Shown here: piece by piece, positions 17,916 through 26,796 of the stretch
Layout of the letters: the number at the start of each line of letters is the position of its first letter
How positions within the stretch are numbered: position 1 is the first letter of the stretch
From: Streptomyces tanashiensis
GTDB taxonomy: Bacteria > Actinomycetota > Actinomycetes > Streptomycetales > Streptomycetaceae
NCBI RefSeq assembly: GCF_014648895.1
Contig: NZ_BMRZ01000001.1
Coordinates: 558,001 to 622,000, forward strand
Direction: 5' to 3'
Length of the DNA stretch: 64,000 nucleotides
The notes under the pieces: generated by a model
What the model was told of the DNA's origin: nothing
Seen by the model: the letters and a program-made list of their open reading frames with translations, nothing else
Database searches by the model: none
Made by a program: the position numbers and the translations under genes

Positions 17916-19241
17916 TCAGATCTGGCCGTCCTCCAGCATCTCCGTCACGAGCGCGGCGATCTGCGAGCGCTCGGAGCGGGTGAGCGTGACGTGGGCGAAG
18001 AGCGGATGCCCCTTCAGTTTCTCGACCACGGCGACGACTCCGTCGTACCGCCCGACCCTGAGGTTGTCGCGCTGGGCGACGTCATGGGTCAGCACGACCC
18101 GCGAATTCGCCCCGATTCGGGACAGAACGGTCAACAGGACGTTCCGCTCCAGGGACTGGGCCTCGTCCACGATGACGAAGGCGTCGTGGAGGGAGCGGCC
18201 CCGGATGTGGGTGAGCGGCAGGACCTCCAGCATCCCGCGCCCGAGCACCTCCTCGATGACCTCGCGGCTCGCGACCGAGGACAGCGTGTCGAACACCGCC
18301 TGCGCCCACGGGCTCATCTTCTCGGACTCGCTGCCCGGCAGGTACCCGAGCTCCTGGCCGCCGACCGCGTAGAGCGGACGGAAGACCATCACCTTCTGGT
18401 GCTGCCGGCGCTCCAGGACCGCCTCCAGGCCCGCGCAGAGGGCCAGGGCGGACTTGCCGGTGCCGGCCCGGCCGCCCATGGAGATGATGCCGACGTCCGG
18501 GTCGAGGAGCAGATCGAGCGCGATCCGCTGCTCGGCGCTGCGGCCGTGCAGCCCGAAGGCCTCCCGGTCGCCCCTGACCAGCCGTACGTTCCCCTCGGGG
18601 GTGACCCGGCCGAGCGCCTTGCCGCGCTCGGACTGGAGCACCAGGCCCGTGTGGACCGGGAGCTCGGCGGCCTCCGGGACGTACAGCGTGCTCTGCTCGA
18701 AGAGCAGGTCCACCTGCTCGCCGGAGAGCGCGAGCTCGGACATCCCGGTCCAGCCGTTGGCGTCCGTGATGGCGAGCTCGGCGCGGTACTCCTCGGCGAG
18801 GAGACCGACCGAGGAGGCCTTGATGCGCAGCGGCAGGTCCTTGGAGACGACCGTGACGTCGTACCCCTCGGCCTGGAGGTTGCGCGCGACGGCGAGGATC
18901 CGTGAGTCGTTGTCCCCCAACCTGTAGCCGGCGGGCAGGACGCCGGGGTCGGAATGGTTGAGTTCGACACGCAGGGTGCCGCCCAGCTCCCCGACGGGGA
19001 GGGGGGCGTCGAGGCGTCCGTACCGGACCCGGAAGTCGTCGAGCAGGCGCAGGGCCTGCCGGGCGAAGTAGCCGAGTTCGGGATGGTGCCGCTTGGCCTC
19101 CAGCTCCGTCACGACGACGATCGGGAGCACGACCTCGTGCTCCTCGAAGCGCGAGACGGCGTTGGGGTCGGCCAGCAGGACGCTGGTGTCGAGAACATAG
19201 GTGCGCCGGTCGGAAAGGCGGCGCTTCGTGCTGGTCACCAC
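17916..19241 (-). CDS. PIN-domain / PhoH ATPase fusion (PhoH2 type)
   Basis: A 441-residue cytosolic protein. The N-terminal PIN ribonuclease domain (about 13-150) carries the acidic residues [21 protein letters not shown], and [11 protein letters not shown]. The C-terminal PhoH domain (about 235-430) shows Walker [13 protein letters not shown] and Walker [11 protein letters not shown]. This PhoH2 architecture belongs to sequence-directed RNA helicase/ribonucleases in mycobacteria. Two GTG codons stand in tandem at 19241 and 19238; neither has a good ribosome binding site. The usual phoAT antitoxin-like small partner was not seen upstream. Probable role in RNA turnover under stress. Confidence 0.93.
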   Translation of the reverse strand: MVTSTKRRLSDRRTYVLDTSVLLADPNAVSRFEEHEVVLPIVVVTELEAKRHHPELGYFARQALRLLDDFRVRYGRLDAPLPVGELGGTLRVELNHSDPGVLPAGYRLGDNDSRILAVARNLQAEGYDVTVVSKDLPLRIKASSVGLLAEEYRAELAITDANGWTGMSELALSGEQVDLLFEQSTLYVPEAAELPVHTGLVLQSERGKALGRVTPEGNVRLVRGDREAFGLHGRSAEQRIALDLLLDPDVGIISMGGRAGTGKSALALCAGLEAVLERRQHQKVMVFRPLYAVGGQELGYLPGSESEKMSPWAQAVFDTLSSVASREVIEEVLGRGMLEVLPLTHIRGRSLHDAFVIVDEAQSLERNVLLTVLSRIGANSRVVLTHDVAQRDNLRVGRYDGVVAVVEKLKGHPLFAHVTLTRSERSQIAALVTEMLEDGQI

Positions 19242-19549
19242 GGAAGGACAGACCCCCTCGGAAGACCCCTGTGAGGTCGGGGTGCGACGGAACCGGTGTC
19301 GCTGCGGAATGGGACCGGGCTCAGGCCGCGATGCGCGGGCCGAAGCTCGGCCCTCCGCTTCTTCCGTACGTGTCCCGCACGGTCGTCCTGGTGCAAGGGG
19401 CCTCCCGGGTGGCGGTCTCCGTGCCGCTCACTTCACCAGGGATATGCCCTCGAACACCCTCTGCCATGCCATGGCATATGACGACGTGTTCATGAACACG
19501 AGGTGATCGGTTCCGACCGGGAATGTCCGGTGGGGAGGTCCGTGGACGA
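19242..19549. other. Intergenic region between PhoH and cis-prenyltransferase genes
   Basis: There is no convincing gene. It contains the PhoH promoter side, a small hairpin (GGGCCGA-AGC-TCGGCCC, 19338-19354 approximately), the 12-bp palindrome ATGCCATGGCAT (19466-19477) and the 16-bp palindrome at 19485-19500. Confidence 0.6.
19485..19500. promoter_or_regulatory. 16-bp perfect palindrome, operator candidate
   Basis: CGTGTTCATGAACACG is a perfect dyad with a relatively A/T-rich centre in very GC-rich DNA, 7 bp from a second palindrome (19466-19477). It sits about 245 bp upstream of the PhoH start and 50 bp beyond the end of the prenyltransferase gene. Confidence 0.6.
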
Positions 19550-20311
19550 TCAGGTGCCGTAGCGCCGGTGCCGGGCCGCGTAGTCGCGCAGCGCCCGCAG
19601 GAAGTCGACCTTCCGGAAGGCCGGCCAGTGGACCTCGCAGAAGTAGTACTCGGAGTGGGCGCTCTGCCACAGCATGAACCCGGACAGACGCTGCTCGCCG
19701 CTGGTCCGGATCACCAGGTCCGGGTCGGGCTGGCCACGCGTGTACAGGTGCTCCGAGATGTGCTCGACGTCGACGATCTCGGCGAGCTCCTCGAAGCTCG
19801 TCCCCCGCTCCGCGTGCTCCAGGAGCAGCGAGCGGACCGCGTCCGCGATCTCCTGGCGGCCTCCGTAGCCGACGGCGACGTTCACGAGTATCCCCGTGTT
19901 GCCGTGGGTGGCCTGCTCGGCCTCCTTCAGCACCGTCTGGGTACGGGCGGGCAGCAGGTCCATCGTGCCGACGTGGTGGACCCGCCACCGGCCGTCGGCG
20001 GCCAGCGCGCGCACCGCGTTCTCGATGATGCCGAGCAGCGGGACGAGCTGTTCCTCGGGGCGGTTCAGGTTGTCCGTGGAGAGCATCCAGAGCGTGACGA
20101 CCTCGACGTCCGTCTCGGCGCACCAGCCGAGCAGCTCCTGGATCTTGTCCGCGCCGGCCTTGTGTCCCTGCTCGGGGGTCCCGCCGGACGCCTTGGCCCA
20201 GCGACGGTTCCCGTCGAGGATGACCCCGATGTGCTTGGGCACCTGGGTATGGTCGAGGCGGCCTTCCACCCGGCGTGCGTAGAGCCCGTACACCAGGTCG
20301 CGCAGGTTCAC
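19550..20311 (-). CDS. uppS: Isoprenyl transferase (cis-prenyltransferase, UppS family)
   Basis: A 253-residue cytosolic enzyme that adds isopentenyl diphosphate in cis to make polyprenyl diphosphates for wall and glycan carriers. Family blocks are complete: GVILDGNRRWAKASG with the catalytic Asp, LWMLSTDNLNRP, NVAVGYGGRQEIADA, DPDLVIRTSGEQRLSGFMLW, and HWPAF. GTG at 20311 is preceded by GGAGGGG. Streptomyces genomes usually carry two such enzymes; whether this one makes C55 or a shorter product cannot be told from the motifs. Divergent from the aldo/keto reductase gene. Confidence 0.95.
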   Translation of the reverse strand: MNLRDLVYGLYARRVEGRLDHTQVPKHIGVILDGNRRWAKASGGTPEQGHKAGADKIQELLGWCAETDVEVVTLWMLSTDNLNRPEEQLVPLLGIIENAVRALAADGRWRVHHVGTMDLLPARTQTVLKEAEQATHGNTGILVNVAVGYGGRQEIADAVRSLLLEHAERGTSFEELAEIVDVEHISEHLYTRGQPDPDLVIRTSGEQRLSGFMLWQSAHSEYYFCEVHWPAFRKVDFLRALRDYAARHRRYGT

Positions 20312-20421
20312 TGTTCTTTACCCCTCCATGCAGTGTCGGCCCCCGAAGCCGCCACATTACTGCGCACGGGCGACGGGCTCCCAGCCCGGGACTGTCACAA
20401 GTCCGTGATAAGCAGAGATAC

Positions 20422-21459
20422 GTGACTGATTCCCCCCTGTACCGCGCCTCCGCGGACCGCTACGAAGCCATGGAGTACCGCCGCACCGGCCGCAGCGGCC
20501 TCAAGCTCCCGGCGATCTCCCTCGGCCTCTGGCACAACTTCGGCGACGACAAGGCCCTCGACACCCAGCGCGCGATCCTGCGCCGCGCCTTCGACCTCGG
20601 CGTCACCCACTTCGACCTGGCGAACAACTACGGGCCGCCGCCCGGCTCCGCCGAGCTCAACTTCGGCAAGCTCTTCGCCCAGGACTTCGCGCCCTACCGC
20701 GACGAGCTGATCATCTCGACCAAGGCCGGCTACGAGATGCACCCCGGGCCGTACGGCGAGTGGGGCTCCCGCAAGTACCTGATGTCCTCGCTCGACGCCT
20801 CCCTGAAGCGGATGGGCCTCGACTACGTCGACATCTTCTACTCGCACCGCTTCGACCCGCACACCCCGCTGGAGGAGACGATGGGGGCCCTGGCCTCCGC
20901 CGTCCAGCAGGGCAAGGCGCTCTACGTCGGCGTCTCCTCGTACAACAGCGAGCAGACCGCCGAGGCCGCGCGGATCCTCCAGGAGATGGGCGTCCGTCCC
21001 CTCATCCACCAGCCCTCGTACTCCATGATCAACCGGTGGACCGAGGAGGACGGCCTCCTCGACACCCTGGAGGCGGCCGGCATGGGCTGCATCTCCTTCG
21101 TCCCGCTCGCGCAGGGGCTGCTCACCAACAAGTACCTGAAGGGCATCCCGGAGGGCTCGCGGGCCACCCAGGGCAAGTCCCTCGACCCGAACCTGCTCTC
21201 CGACGAGGTGCTGCGGCGCCTGCGCGGCCTCGCGGACATCGCCGGGCGGCGCGGGCAGTCCCTCGCCCAGCTGGCGCTGTCGTGGGTGCTGCGGGACGAG
21301 CGGATGACCTCGGCGCTGATCGGCGCGTCCAGCGTCGCCCAGCTGGAGGAGAACGTGGCCGCGCTCGCGGGCGCGCCGCTGACGGACGAGGAGCTCAAGG
21401 AGATCGACTCGTTCGCCGTGGACACCGCCGGGACGAACATCTGGGCCGGCCGGGGCTGA
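20422..21459 (+). CDS. Aldo/keto reductase (L-glyceraldehyde-3-phosphate reductase-like)
   Basis: A 345-residue NADPH-dependent (beta/alpha)8 oxidoreductase. The tetrad is recognisable: Asp and Tyr in HFDLANNYGPP, Lys in ISTKAG, His in YSHRFDP. The sequences MEYRRTGRSGLKLPAISLGLW and SALIGASSVAQLEENV, and the total length, match the YghZ/GpR subgroup that reduces L-glyceraldehyde 3-phosphate and methylglyoxal. GTG at 20422 is chosen; an internal ATG at 20470 would shorten the N-terminus. Detoxification of triose-like aldehydes is the likely role. Ends in a strong hairpin. Confidence 0.92.
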   Translation: MTDSPLYRASADRYEAMEYRRTGRSGLKLPAISLGLWHNFGDDKALDTQRAILRRAFDLGVTHFDLANNYGPPPGSAELNFGKLFAQDFAPYRDELIISTKAGYEMHPGPYGEWGSRKYLMSSLDASLKRMGLDYVDIFYSHRFDPHTPLEETMGALASAVQQGKALYVGVSSYNSEQTAEAARILQEMGVRPLIHQPSYSMINRWTEEDGLLDTLEAAGMGCISFVPLAQGLLTNKYLKGIPEGSRATQGKSLDPNLLSDEVLRRLRGLADIAGRRGQSLAQLALSWVLRDERMTSALIGASSVAQLEENVAALAGAPLTDEELKEIDSFAVDTAGTNIWAGRG

Positions 21460-21818
21460 CGCTCCCGGAGGGGAACCAGGACAAGAAAAACGGGCCGGTC
21501 CGTGGGGGGGATACGGACCGGCCCGAGGGGGGGTTTCCACCATAACCCTTCGATAGTCGTCTTGCGCGCCACGTGCGCTGAACGAACCGCGCCGGATCCG
21601 CCGGATCCCAAGCGGCACAAGGGCTCCGGGGCCCTGTGGCGGGTTTGCGCCCCGGCGTGGCGGCGGGGTTCCGTCCCTCCGAAGAGGGACCGGATCCCGG
21701 GGGCGCGGCGTTGACGCGACGGAGCCCGCACGGGCCCCGGCCGAGCCGCCTTCCGCAGGTCGGCCGCCGGACCGCCGGCGCAGCGGCGTGATGCCGTCCC
21801 GCCGGGCGGGGGCAGGTT
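21460..21818. other. Intergenic region between aldo/keto reductase and prepilin peptidase
   Basis: Apart from the terminator at 21491-21525, it holds a small hairpin GTCCCTC-CGAA-GAGGGAC (21673-21690). I see no reading frame with convincing coding signal. The two flanking genes converge, so no promoter is required here. Confidence 0.6.
21491..21525 (+). terminator. Terminator of the aldo/keto reductase gene
   Basis: CGGGCCGGTCCGT (21491-21503) pairs perfectly with ACGGACCGGCCCG (21513-21525) around a G-rich 9-base loop. Confidence 0.9.
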
Positions 21819-22556
21819 TCAGGCCTGGGCCGTGAACGCGCCGAGGAGGAGGCCGAGCAGGCCGCCGGCGAGCATGAAGGGGCCGAAGGGGATCGCCGAG
21901 GAACGGCCCGCCCGCCGCAGCAGGACGAGGCCGAGCCCGTACACCGCGCCGAGGAGGAAGCCCGCGAAGGACCCGGCGAAGAGCACCCCCCAGCCGTACC
22001 AGCCGAGGGCGGCGCCCAGCGGGACCGCCAGCTTCACGTCGCCGAGGCCGAGCTGGCTCGGGCTGATGGCGTGGAGCACCAGATAGGCGCCGCCGAGGAC
22101 GAGCCCGCCCAGCAGCGCGTGGATCCAGGATCCGGCGTCGTACGGGAGCAGTTCGGCGCCGCCGAGGAGCAGCGGGACGGCGGCGGCGAGCGGCAGGGTC
22201 AGGACGTCCGGAAGCCGGTGCACGCGCGCGTCCACACAGCCGAGGAGGACGGCGAAGGGCGCGGCGATAAGCCAGACCACGAGCTCCGGCCGGGGACCGC
22301 CCGTGACGGCGGCGAGCACGGCACAGGCCAGGGCGGTGAGCAGCGGGGCGAGGAGCGGGCTCGCGGTGGTCGCGCAGGCCACCCGCCCGGGCCCGCCGAG
22401 CCAGCCGCGCCCGGGCCCGGCCAGGACGTGCCCGGCGGGACAGCGGTCCCGCCACGGGTCCTCCGGCTCCACGGAGAGCCGGTACGCGGCCCGGGGCACG
22501 AGCAGCCCGACGGCGGCCCCCCACAGGGCGGCGACGGCGATCAGCGTGACGTACAC
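21819..22556 (-). CDS. Type IV prepilin peptidase (A24 family, TadV/CpaA-like)
   Basis: A polytopic aspartic protease of about 245 residues that would cut the leaders of Flp and TadE pseudopilins. The two catalytic Asp are in LLGCVDARVHRLPD and GLGDVKLAVPLG (GxGD motif); FGPFMLAGG near the C-terminus is also conserved. Six to seven hydrophobic spans. The usual N-terminal methylase domain is replaced by a short region with a CPAG...C pair. The start is uncertain: GTG at 22556 is preferred, while an ATG at 22598 would overlap the divergent DUF192 gene. It is the only prepilin peptidase in the window and lies about 3 kb beyond the end of the Tad cluster, transcribed in the same direction. Confidence 0.88.
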   Translation of the reverse strand: MYVTLIAVAALWGAAVGLLVPRAAYRLSVEPEDPWRDRCPAGHVLAGPGRGWLGGPGRVACATTASPLLAPLLTALACAVLAAVTGGPRPELVVWLIAAPFAVLLGCVDARVHRLPDVLTLPLAAAVPLLLGGAELLPYDAGSWIHALLGGLVLGGAYLVLHAISPSQLGLGDVKLAVPLGAALGWYGWGVLFAGSFAGFLLGAVYGLGLVLLRRAGRSSAIPFGPFMLAGGLLGLLLGAFTAQA

Positions 22557-22583
22557 GGACGAGACCCTAGGCGCCCGTACCGC

Positions 22584-22597
22584 TACGGTCTGCCGCA
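22584..22597 (+). promoter_or_regulatory. -10 box for leaderless DUF192 transcript
   Basis: TACGGT at 22584-22589 ends 7 bases before the ATG at 22597, with no ribosome binding site between. Confidence 0.5.
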
Positions 22598-22977
22598 TGG
22601 GGAAATGGGTGGACGGGACGGGGACGCTGGCGGTGGCCGCCCTGGAGATCCCGCTGGAGGTGGCGGCCTCCTACCGGGCCCGGCGGCGGGGGCTGCTCGG
22701 CCGGGACGGGATCGCGGGGGCGCTGCTGATCGTCCGGACGAACAGCGTGCACACCTTCGGCATGCGGTTCGCGATCGACGTGGCCCATCTGGACGGCTCG
22801 TTCACGGTCCGGTCCGTGGTCACGATGCGCCCCGGGCGGCTCGGCATGATCAGGCCGCGCGGCCGGCACGTCCTGGAGGCGGAGGCGGGCGCGATGGCCC
22901 GATGGGGGCTGGCACCGGGCGTACGCGTGCGCGTGTCCCGCGGAGAGGTCACGGCGGACCCGAGCCGAGAAGCGTGA
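22597..22977 (+). CDS. DUF192 family protein
   Basis: A 126-residue small beta-rich protein of the DUF192 family. The family core is visible: YRARRRGLLGRDGIAGALLI, NSVHTFGMRFAIDVAHLDG, and RPRGRHVLEAEAG. Function is unknown across the family. It lacks the signal peptide found in many relatives. It has a likely leaderless start, diverges from the prepilin peptidase, and its last 29 bases overlap the 3' end of the convergent mannosyltransferase gene. A link to pilus biogenesis is suggested only by position. Confidence 0.85.
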   Translation: MGKWVDGTGTLAVAALEIPLEVAASYRARRRGLLGRDGIAGALLIVRTNSVHTFGMRFAIDVAHLDGSFTVRSVVTMRPGRLGMIRPRGRHVLEAEAGAMARWGLAPGVRVRVSRGEVTADPSREA

Positions 22978-24058
22978 ACGCCCCGTAGACGCCGGACGCG
23001 AGGGCCAGCCCGGCGAGGACGGGCACGGCGGTGCGGGTCCGCACGCGCGCGAGGGCCACGGCGGGCGGGAGCAGCAACCCGAACGCGGGCATCATCAGGC
23101 GCGGCCGGGAACCGAAGTAGGCGGCGCCGACGAGCGAGACGAACACGACGCCGATCGTGTACACGAGCAGCGGCAGCGGCTGCCCCTGGCGGACGCACAG
23201 CGCGAGGAGCCAGCCGAGGAGCGCGAGCGCCGCGCACAGGCCGAGGGACGCGGGCCACGGCAGGCCCACGATGAACCGTGCCAGGGCGACACCGCCGTCG
23301 ATGGAGTTGCCCCAGGCCGCCTGGACGTCGAAGTAGGCGGTCGGGCTCCCCTCCCGGACCCCGACATAGGCGACGTACGCGAGCCAGCCCAGCGGAGCGA
23401 TCAGCACCCCGGCCACCGTCCGCGCGGGCAGCCGCCGCTCCCGTACGAGGGCGACGAGGGCCGTGACGCCGAGGGCGGCGATCAGCGCGGCGGCCGTCGG
23501 CCGGGTGAGCCCGGCGACCGCGCACAGCACGCCGGCCAGGATCCAGCGCCCGCGCAGCACCGCGTACAGCGACCAGGCGGCCAGGGCCGTGAACAGCGTC
23601 TCCGTGTACGCCATCGACTGGACGAACGCGGTGGGGTACACGCCCCAGAGGACGGCGAGCAGGACACCGGCGCGGGGCCCGAACGCGTGCGTGCCGCACC
23701 GGGCGATCCCCCAGGCGGCCGCGAGCCCCGCGGTCCAGGAGACGAGGAGCCCGGCGGTCGCCGCGTCCAGGGGAAGGACGGCGGAGAGACCACGCTCCAG
23801 AGCCGGGAGGAGCGGGAAGAAGGCCAGATCGGAGTGGACGTCACCCTTCGGCAGGGTGACCTGGTACCCGTACCCGTGCTCGGCGATCCGCACGTACCAG
23901 ACGGAGTCCCACCGCCCCTTGAGCCGGTGCAGCCCGTCCTTCCCGGTCACGCCGGCCGCGATCGCGAGCACGACGAGCCCGACGAGACGGGTGGCGGCAT
24001 AGCCGCCGAGGGCGGCGAGGGTGGCACGGTCGGGCCGGCCGGGTCGGGGCAGGGGCAT
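22949..24058 (-). CDS. PIG-V-like integral membrane mannosyltransferase (GT-C fold)
   Basis: A 369-residue polytopic membrane enzyme. About ten hydrophobic spans are visible. The first outer loop contains GRWDSVWYVRIAEHGYGY, equivalent to the acidic DxD/ED-type catalytic loop of polyprenyl-phosphomannose-dependent glycosyltransferases. FFPLLPALERGLS and TETLFTALAAWSLYAV resemble Mannosyl_trans2 (PIG-V) proteins. The donor is presumably polyprenyl-phosphomannose and the acceptor a secreted protein or lipid. ATG at 24058. Convergent overlap of 29 bases with DUF192. Confidence 0.82.
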   Translation of the reverse strand: MPLPRPGRPDRATLAALGGYAATRLVGLVVLAIAAGVTGKDGLHRLKGRWDSVWYVRIAEHGYGYQVTLPKGDVHSDLAFFPLLPALERGLSAVLPLDAATAGLLVSWTAGLAAAWGIARCGTHAFGPRAGVLLAVLWGVYPTAFVQSMAYTETLFTALAAWSLYAVLRGRWILAGVLCAVAGLTRPTAAALIAALGVTALVALVRERRLPARTVAGVLIAPLGWLAYVAYVGVREGSPTAYFDVQAAWGNSIDGGVALARFIVGLPWPASLGLCAALALLGWLLALCVRQGQPLPLLVYTIGVVFVSLVGAAYFGSRPRLMMPAFGLLLPPAVALARVRTRTAVPVLAGLALASGVYGAFTLLGSGPP

Positions 24059-24088
24059 GCGCCCGATTATCCCGGGGGCCCGTTCCGC

Positions 24089-24484
24089 TCAGCCGAGGGG
24101 CCTTATCCGGACGAACTTCGCCGCCATGACGGGACCGAGCTGCTCCACGATCGCGTGCCCGGGCTCCTGCGGCGAGGGCAGGTCGCCGAGGAAGGAGGTC
24201 ACGATGACCTCGTCGATGCCGAGGACCCCGCGCGCGCTCTGCTCCTCCAGGAACGCGAGCGTGCGGCGCCAGTCGGCGACGGGGACCTCGCCGGAGGCCT
24301 CCGCGGAGACCTCGGCGAGGAAGGAACGGACGGTGTCCTGGACGACGTCCCAGAAGAAGACGTGCGGCAGGACACCGCCCTGATGGAAGACATGGGTCTC
24401 GTACACACCCCGGAACTCGGGGATCCGGGTGACGAGATCACTGACCAACTGGACGCTGGAAGTGAGGTTCGGGCTCGCCGTCAT
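24089..24484 (-). CDS. Conserved protein of unknown function (DUF7674-like)
   Basis: A 131-residue soluble protein. The central TWHVFHQGG-type region reads VYETHVFHQGGVLPHVFFWD, followed by an acidic helical part and IVTSFLGDLPSPQEPGH. It resembles small actinobacterial proteins grouped as DUF7674, judged from memory. Many homologues seem to be free-standing immunity- or sensor-like proteins, but no function is established. ATG at 24484. It lies alone between the mannosyltransferase and the divergent AbiEi/DUF559 gene. Confidence 0.7.
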   Translation of the reverse strand: MTASPNLTSSVQLVSDLVTRIPEFRGVYETHVFHQGGVLPHVFFWDVVQDTVRSFLAEVSAEASGEVPVADWRRTLAFLEEQSARGVLGIDEVIVTSFLGDLPSPQEPGHAIVEQLGPVMAAKFVRIRPLG

Positions 24485-24606
24485 CTGTCCAGAATGCTCC
24501 CGCCGAACGGGGATGTCCCGCCGTATTTACGCTTTCCTGGCGACGTCTTTCGCCGGGTTTTCCACAGGGGGTGCGAAGTGTCCCTCTTCCGTGGATCGTT
24601 GGGCGT

Positions 24607-25554
24607 ATGTACGAGTTGGCGATCCTCGCCAGGGGCGGGGTCCTCCTGACGGTCTGGGCGGTCGCGGCGGGCTGGCCGCCGGGCCGGCTGGCCGGACGGC
24701 TGCGCCGCGACGGCTGGCAGCGGATCTGCCGGGGCGCGTGGGCCGCCCCCGGGAGAGAGGTGGACTGGCGGCTGAGGGCGACGGCCCTCCAGCTCCTGCG
24801 CCCGGAGCTGGTGTGCAGCCACGGCACCGCGGCGCGACTGCACCGCATCGAGGTACTGGGCGGGGAGCCGGCCCCGGAGCACCTCGACTTCACGGCACCG
24901 CCCCCCGGCAGATCGGCGCGCGGCGCCGGGATCCGCATCCACGCCACCCTCTTCCTCGCGGACCGGGACCGGTCGCTCCGGCGGGGGCTGCGGACGACGA
25001 CCCCGGCGCGAACGGTGGGCGATCTGATACGGGCCTCCGCGACCCGGGAGGAGGCCGTCGTCGTCGCGGACTCCGCACTGGCGCGCCGTGCCGTCTCAGG
25101 CGTACGGCGCGAGGCGCTCGTCCGGTACGAGGAGCTCGCCGCCGAACTCGCCGCACCCCGCCGGGGCGCGGCCCGCGCCCGCACCTGGCTGCGGCTGGCC
25201 GAACCGGCCTCGGGCTCCCCGGCGGAGACGGTGGCCCGGCTGAGGATGGGCGACGCGGACCTGACCCCCGAATGCCAGCCGACCCTCCGCACGGGGGACG
25301 GCCGGCCCCTGCGCCCCGACTTCCTCTTCCGCGCGGCGGGCCTGGCGGTCGAGGTGGAGGGATACGCCTTCCACGGCACCCGCCGGGCACACGAACGGGA
25401 CGTCGCCCGCTTCAACGCGCTCCAGTCCTGCCCGGAGGTCCACCGCGTCCTGCGCTTCACGGCACGGGAGGTCTTCCACCGCCCGGACCGCATGACGGCG
25501 ACGATCCGGGCGGCGCTGACGTCTCTGTCGGCGGCGGCCTCCCTGCCGGCTTAG
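24607..25554 (+). CDS. AbiEi-type antitoxin N-domain with C-terminal DUF559 (Vsr-like) nuclease domain
   Basis: 315 residues. The N-terminus (about 1-90) resembles the winged helix of AbiEi antitoxins: ARGGVLLTVWAVAAGWPPGRLAGRL, WQRICRGAWAAPG, VCSHGTAARLH. The C-terminus (about 235-315) is a DUF559/restriction-endonuclease-like domain with LRPDFLFRAAGLAVEVEGY (Asp and Glu of the D-ExK-like core), then RDVARFNALQ and VLRFTAREV. No AbiEii toxin gene adjoins, so this is an orphan member of a family widespread in actinobacteria. ATG at 24607 is preferred; no strong ribosome binding site. The role (DNA repair, defence or regulation) is open. Confidence 0.82.
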   Translation: MYELAILARGGVLLTVWAVAAGWPPGRLAGRLRRDGWQRICRGAWAAPGREVDWRLRATALQLLRPELVCSHGTAARLHRIEVLGGEPAPEHLDFTAPPPGRSARGAGIRIHATLFLADRDRSLRRGLRTTTPARTVGDLIRASATREEAVVVADSALARRAVSGVRREALVRYEELAAELAAPRRGAARARTWLRLAEPASGSPAETVARLRMGDADLTPECQPTLRTGDGRPLRPDFLFRAAGLAVEVEGYAFHGTRRAHERDVARFNALQSCPEVHRVLRFTAREVFHRPDRMTATIRAALTSLSAAASLPA

Positions 25555-26174
25555 GGCGCGGGGGCCGACGAGGTCCGGGGGAAGGAGATCTCGACGCGCC
25601 GGTTCTTCTTGCGCCCCTCCTCGGTGCGGTTGTCGGCGATCGGGTAGTCCTCGCTGTACCCGCGGATGTCGAAGGTCGTGCCGGGGTCGAGGGCGCGGGC
25701 GAGCACCTGCTGCACGGCCACGGCCCGCTCCTTCGACAGCTTGAGCCCGTGCTCGTACGTCCCCAGGTTGTCGGTGAACCCGAAGACCCGGACCCGCCCG
25801 GAACCCATCTTGTCGATCTCGGCGGCGATGGCGGCGATACGGGCGGTGGCGGCGGGCGTGAGCTTGGCGCTGTTCTTCGGGAACAGCACCTCGGCCTGCA
25901 GCGCGAACGTCACGTCCACGTTGGTGTCCTGGCGCCGCTGCTGCCCGCCCTCCTCCTCGACGATCTGCTTGATGTCGAGCACCTTGGCGGGAGCGAGGGT
26001 GGCACCGTCGGGCAGCATCAGCCCGGGCGAGTTCGCGTCGATGACGGGCGCGGGCGAGGAGCTGCCGGCGGCACCGGGCGGATCGTCGGCGTACGCGACG
26101 GGCACGGCGACCGGCCAGAGCGCGACGGAAACGAGGACGAGGGCGGCGAGGCGGCGGTGTGTGGTCGTCGTCAT
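25551..26174 (-). CDS. Secreted OmpA-family (peptidoglycan-binding) protein
   Basis: 207 residues. The signal peptide is at 1-29 (LAALVLVSVALWPVAVPVAYA). The OmpA C-terminal domain (about 85-200) shows LFPKNSAKLTPAA, VFGFTDNLGTYEHGLKLSKERA and NRRVEISF, the residues that bind diaminopimelate in this fold. It ends the Tad operon, 9 bases after the lipoprotein gene, and its stop overlaps that of the convergent AbiEi/DUF559 gene by 4 bases. It probably ties the Flp pilus machinery to the wall. Confidence 0.9.
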   Translation of the reverse strand: MTTTTHRRLAALVLVSVALWPVAVPVAYADDPPGAAGSSSPAPVIDANSPGLMLPDGATLAPAKVLDIKQIVEEEGGQQRRQDTNVDVTFALQAEVLFPKNSAKLTPAATARIAAIAAEIDKMGSGRVRVFGFTDNLGTYEHGLKLSKERAVAVQQVLARALDPGTTFDIRGYSEDYPIADNRTEEGRKKNRRVEISFPRTSSAPAP

Positions 26175-26183
26175 GGCGTCGCC

Positions 26184-26768
26184 TCAGGAGAGCTTGAGGG
26201 TGGCGGGTTCGAAGGTGGGGAGCTGGAAGGAGACTTCTGTGGTGGAGGCGGGGGGTGCGGGGAATTGCATGAAGACGGCCGCAGTCGCCTTCGGCTTCAG
26301 AACGCTGAGCCCCGTCGTGGTCAACGGCCGACCGTCGGTGTCGCGCAGCACGTAGTAGCGCTTCTTCCCCACCGCGTCCACAAGGGTGGCGCCGCCGAAT
26401 GAGCTGCCATGCTTCATGACTTCCGTCTCGTCCCCGCTCGTCTGGGACGAGATGGCAGCGGCCGAGTCCGAGCTGTTCTTCAACTGCCCCTTGATGGTCA
26501 GGAATCCACCCGCATCGCGCTCGACAGAGGTGATGGCGAATTCCAGCCCCTTCTGGCCCCGCACGAGAGCCAACGTCTCGGCAGGCTCCTCAGGCCCCTG
26601 TGAGCCCTGGGTGGCCGATGCGCCCTGCTGGGGAGCGGCACTCGTAGAGGTGGGCTTGTTCTCGCTCGGCTTCTCCTCGCCACCGCACCCGGCCACGAAG
26701 AGTGCCACGGACGTGATCGCGACGGCGACCACCCCACTGCGGGTCTTCCTTGCGTAGCGCGCGTTCAT
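26184..26768 (-). CDS. Lipoprotein of the Tad cluster
   Basis: 194 residues. Type II signal with lipobox FVAGC (Cys about residue 28), a Ser/Thr/Gln-rich linker, then a beta-rich domain of about 125 residues (LEFAITSVERDAGGFLTIKG, then KRYYVLRDTDGRPL) resembling DUF4352-type immunoglobulin-like domains. ATG at 26768. It lies between the TadG-like and OmpA genes with short spacing, so it is likely a surface component of the pilus system. Base composition here is visibly less GC-rich than in the rest of the cluster. Confidence 0.85.
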   Translation of the reverse strand: MNARYARKTRSGVVAVAITSVALFVAGCGGEEKPSENKPTSTSAAPQQGASATQGSQGPEEPAETLALVRGQKGLEFAITSVERDAGGFLTIKGQLKNSSDSAAAISSQTSGDETEVMKHGSSFGGATLVDAVGKKRYYVLRDTDGRPLTTTGLSVLKPKATAAVFMQFPAPPASTTEVSFQLPTFEPATLKLS

Positions 26769-26796
26769 GAAGCGTGCTTCCTTTGCTCGTCGCGGG

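Noticed and set aside
21460..21818. Small gene between the aldo/keto reductase and prepilin peptidase
   Set aside because: Frames there lack codon bias, ribosome sites and similarity; the region is a terminator and hairpins.
24607..25554. Two-gene AbiE toxin-antitoxin system
   Set aside because: No nucleotidyltransferase toxin gene lies next to the AbiEi-like protein.
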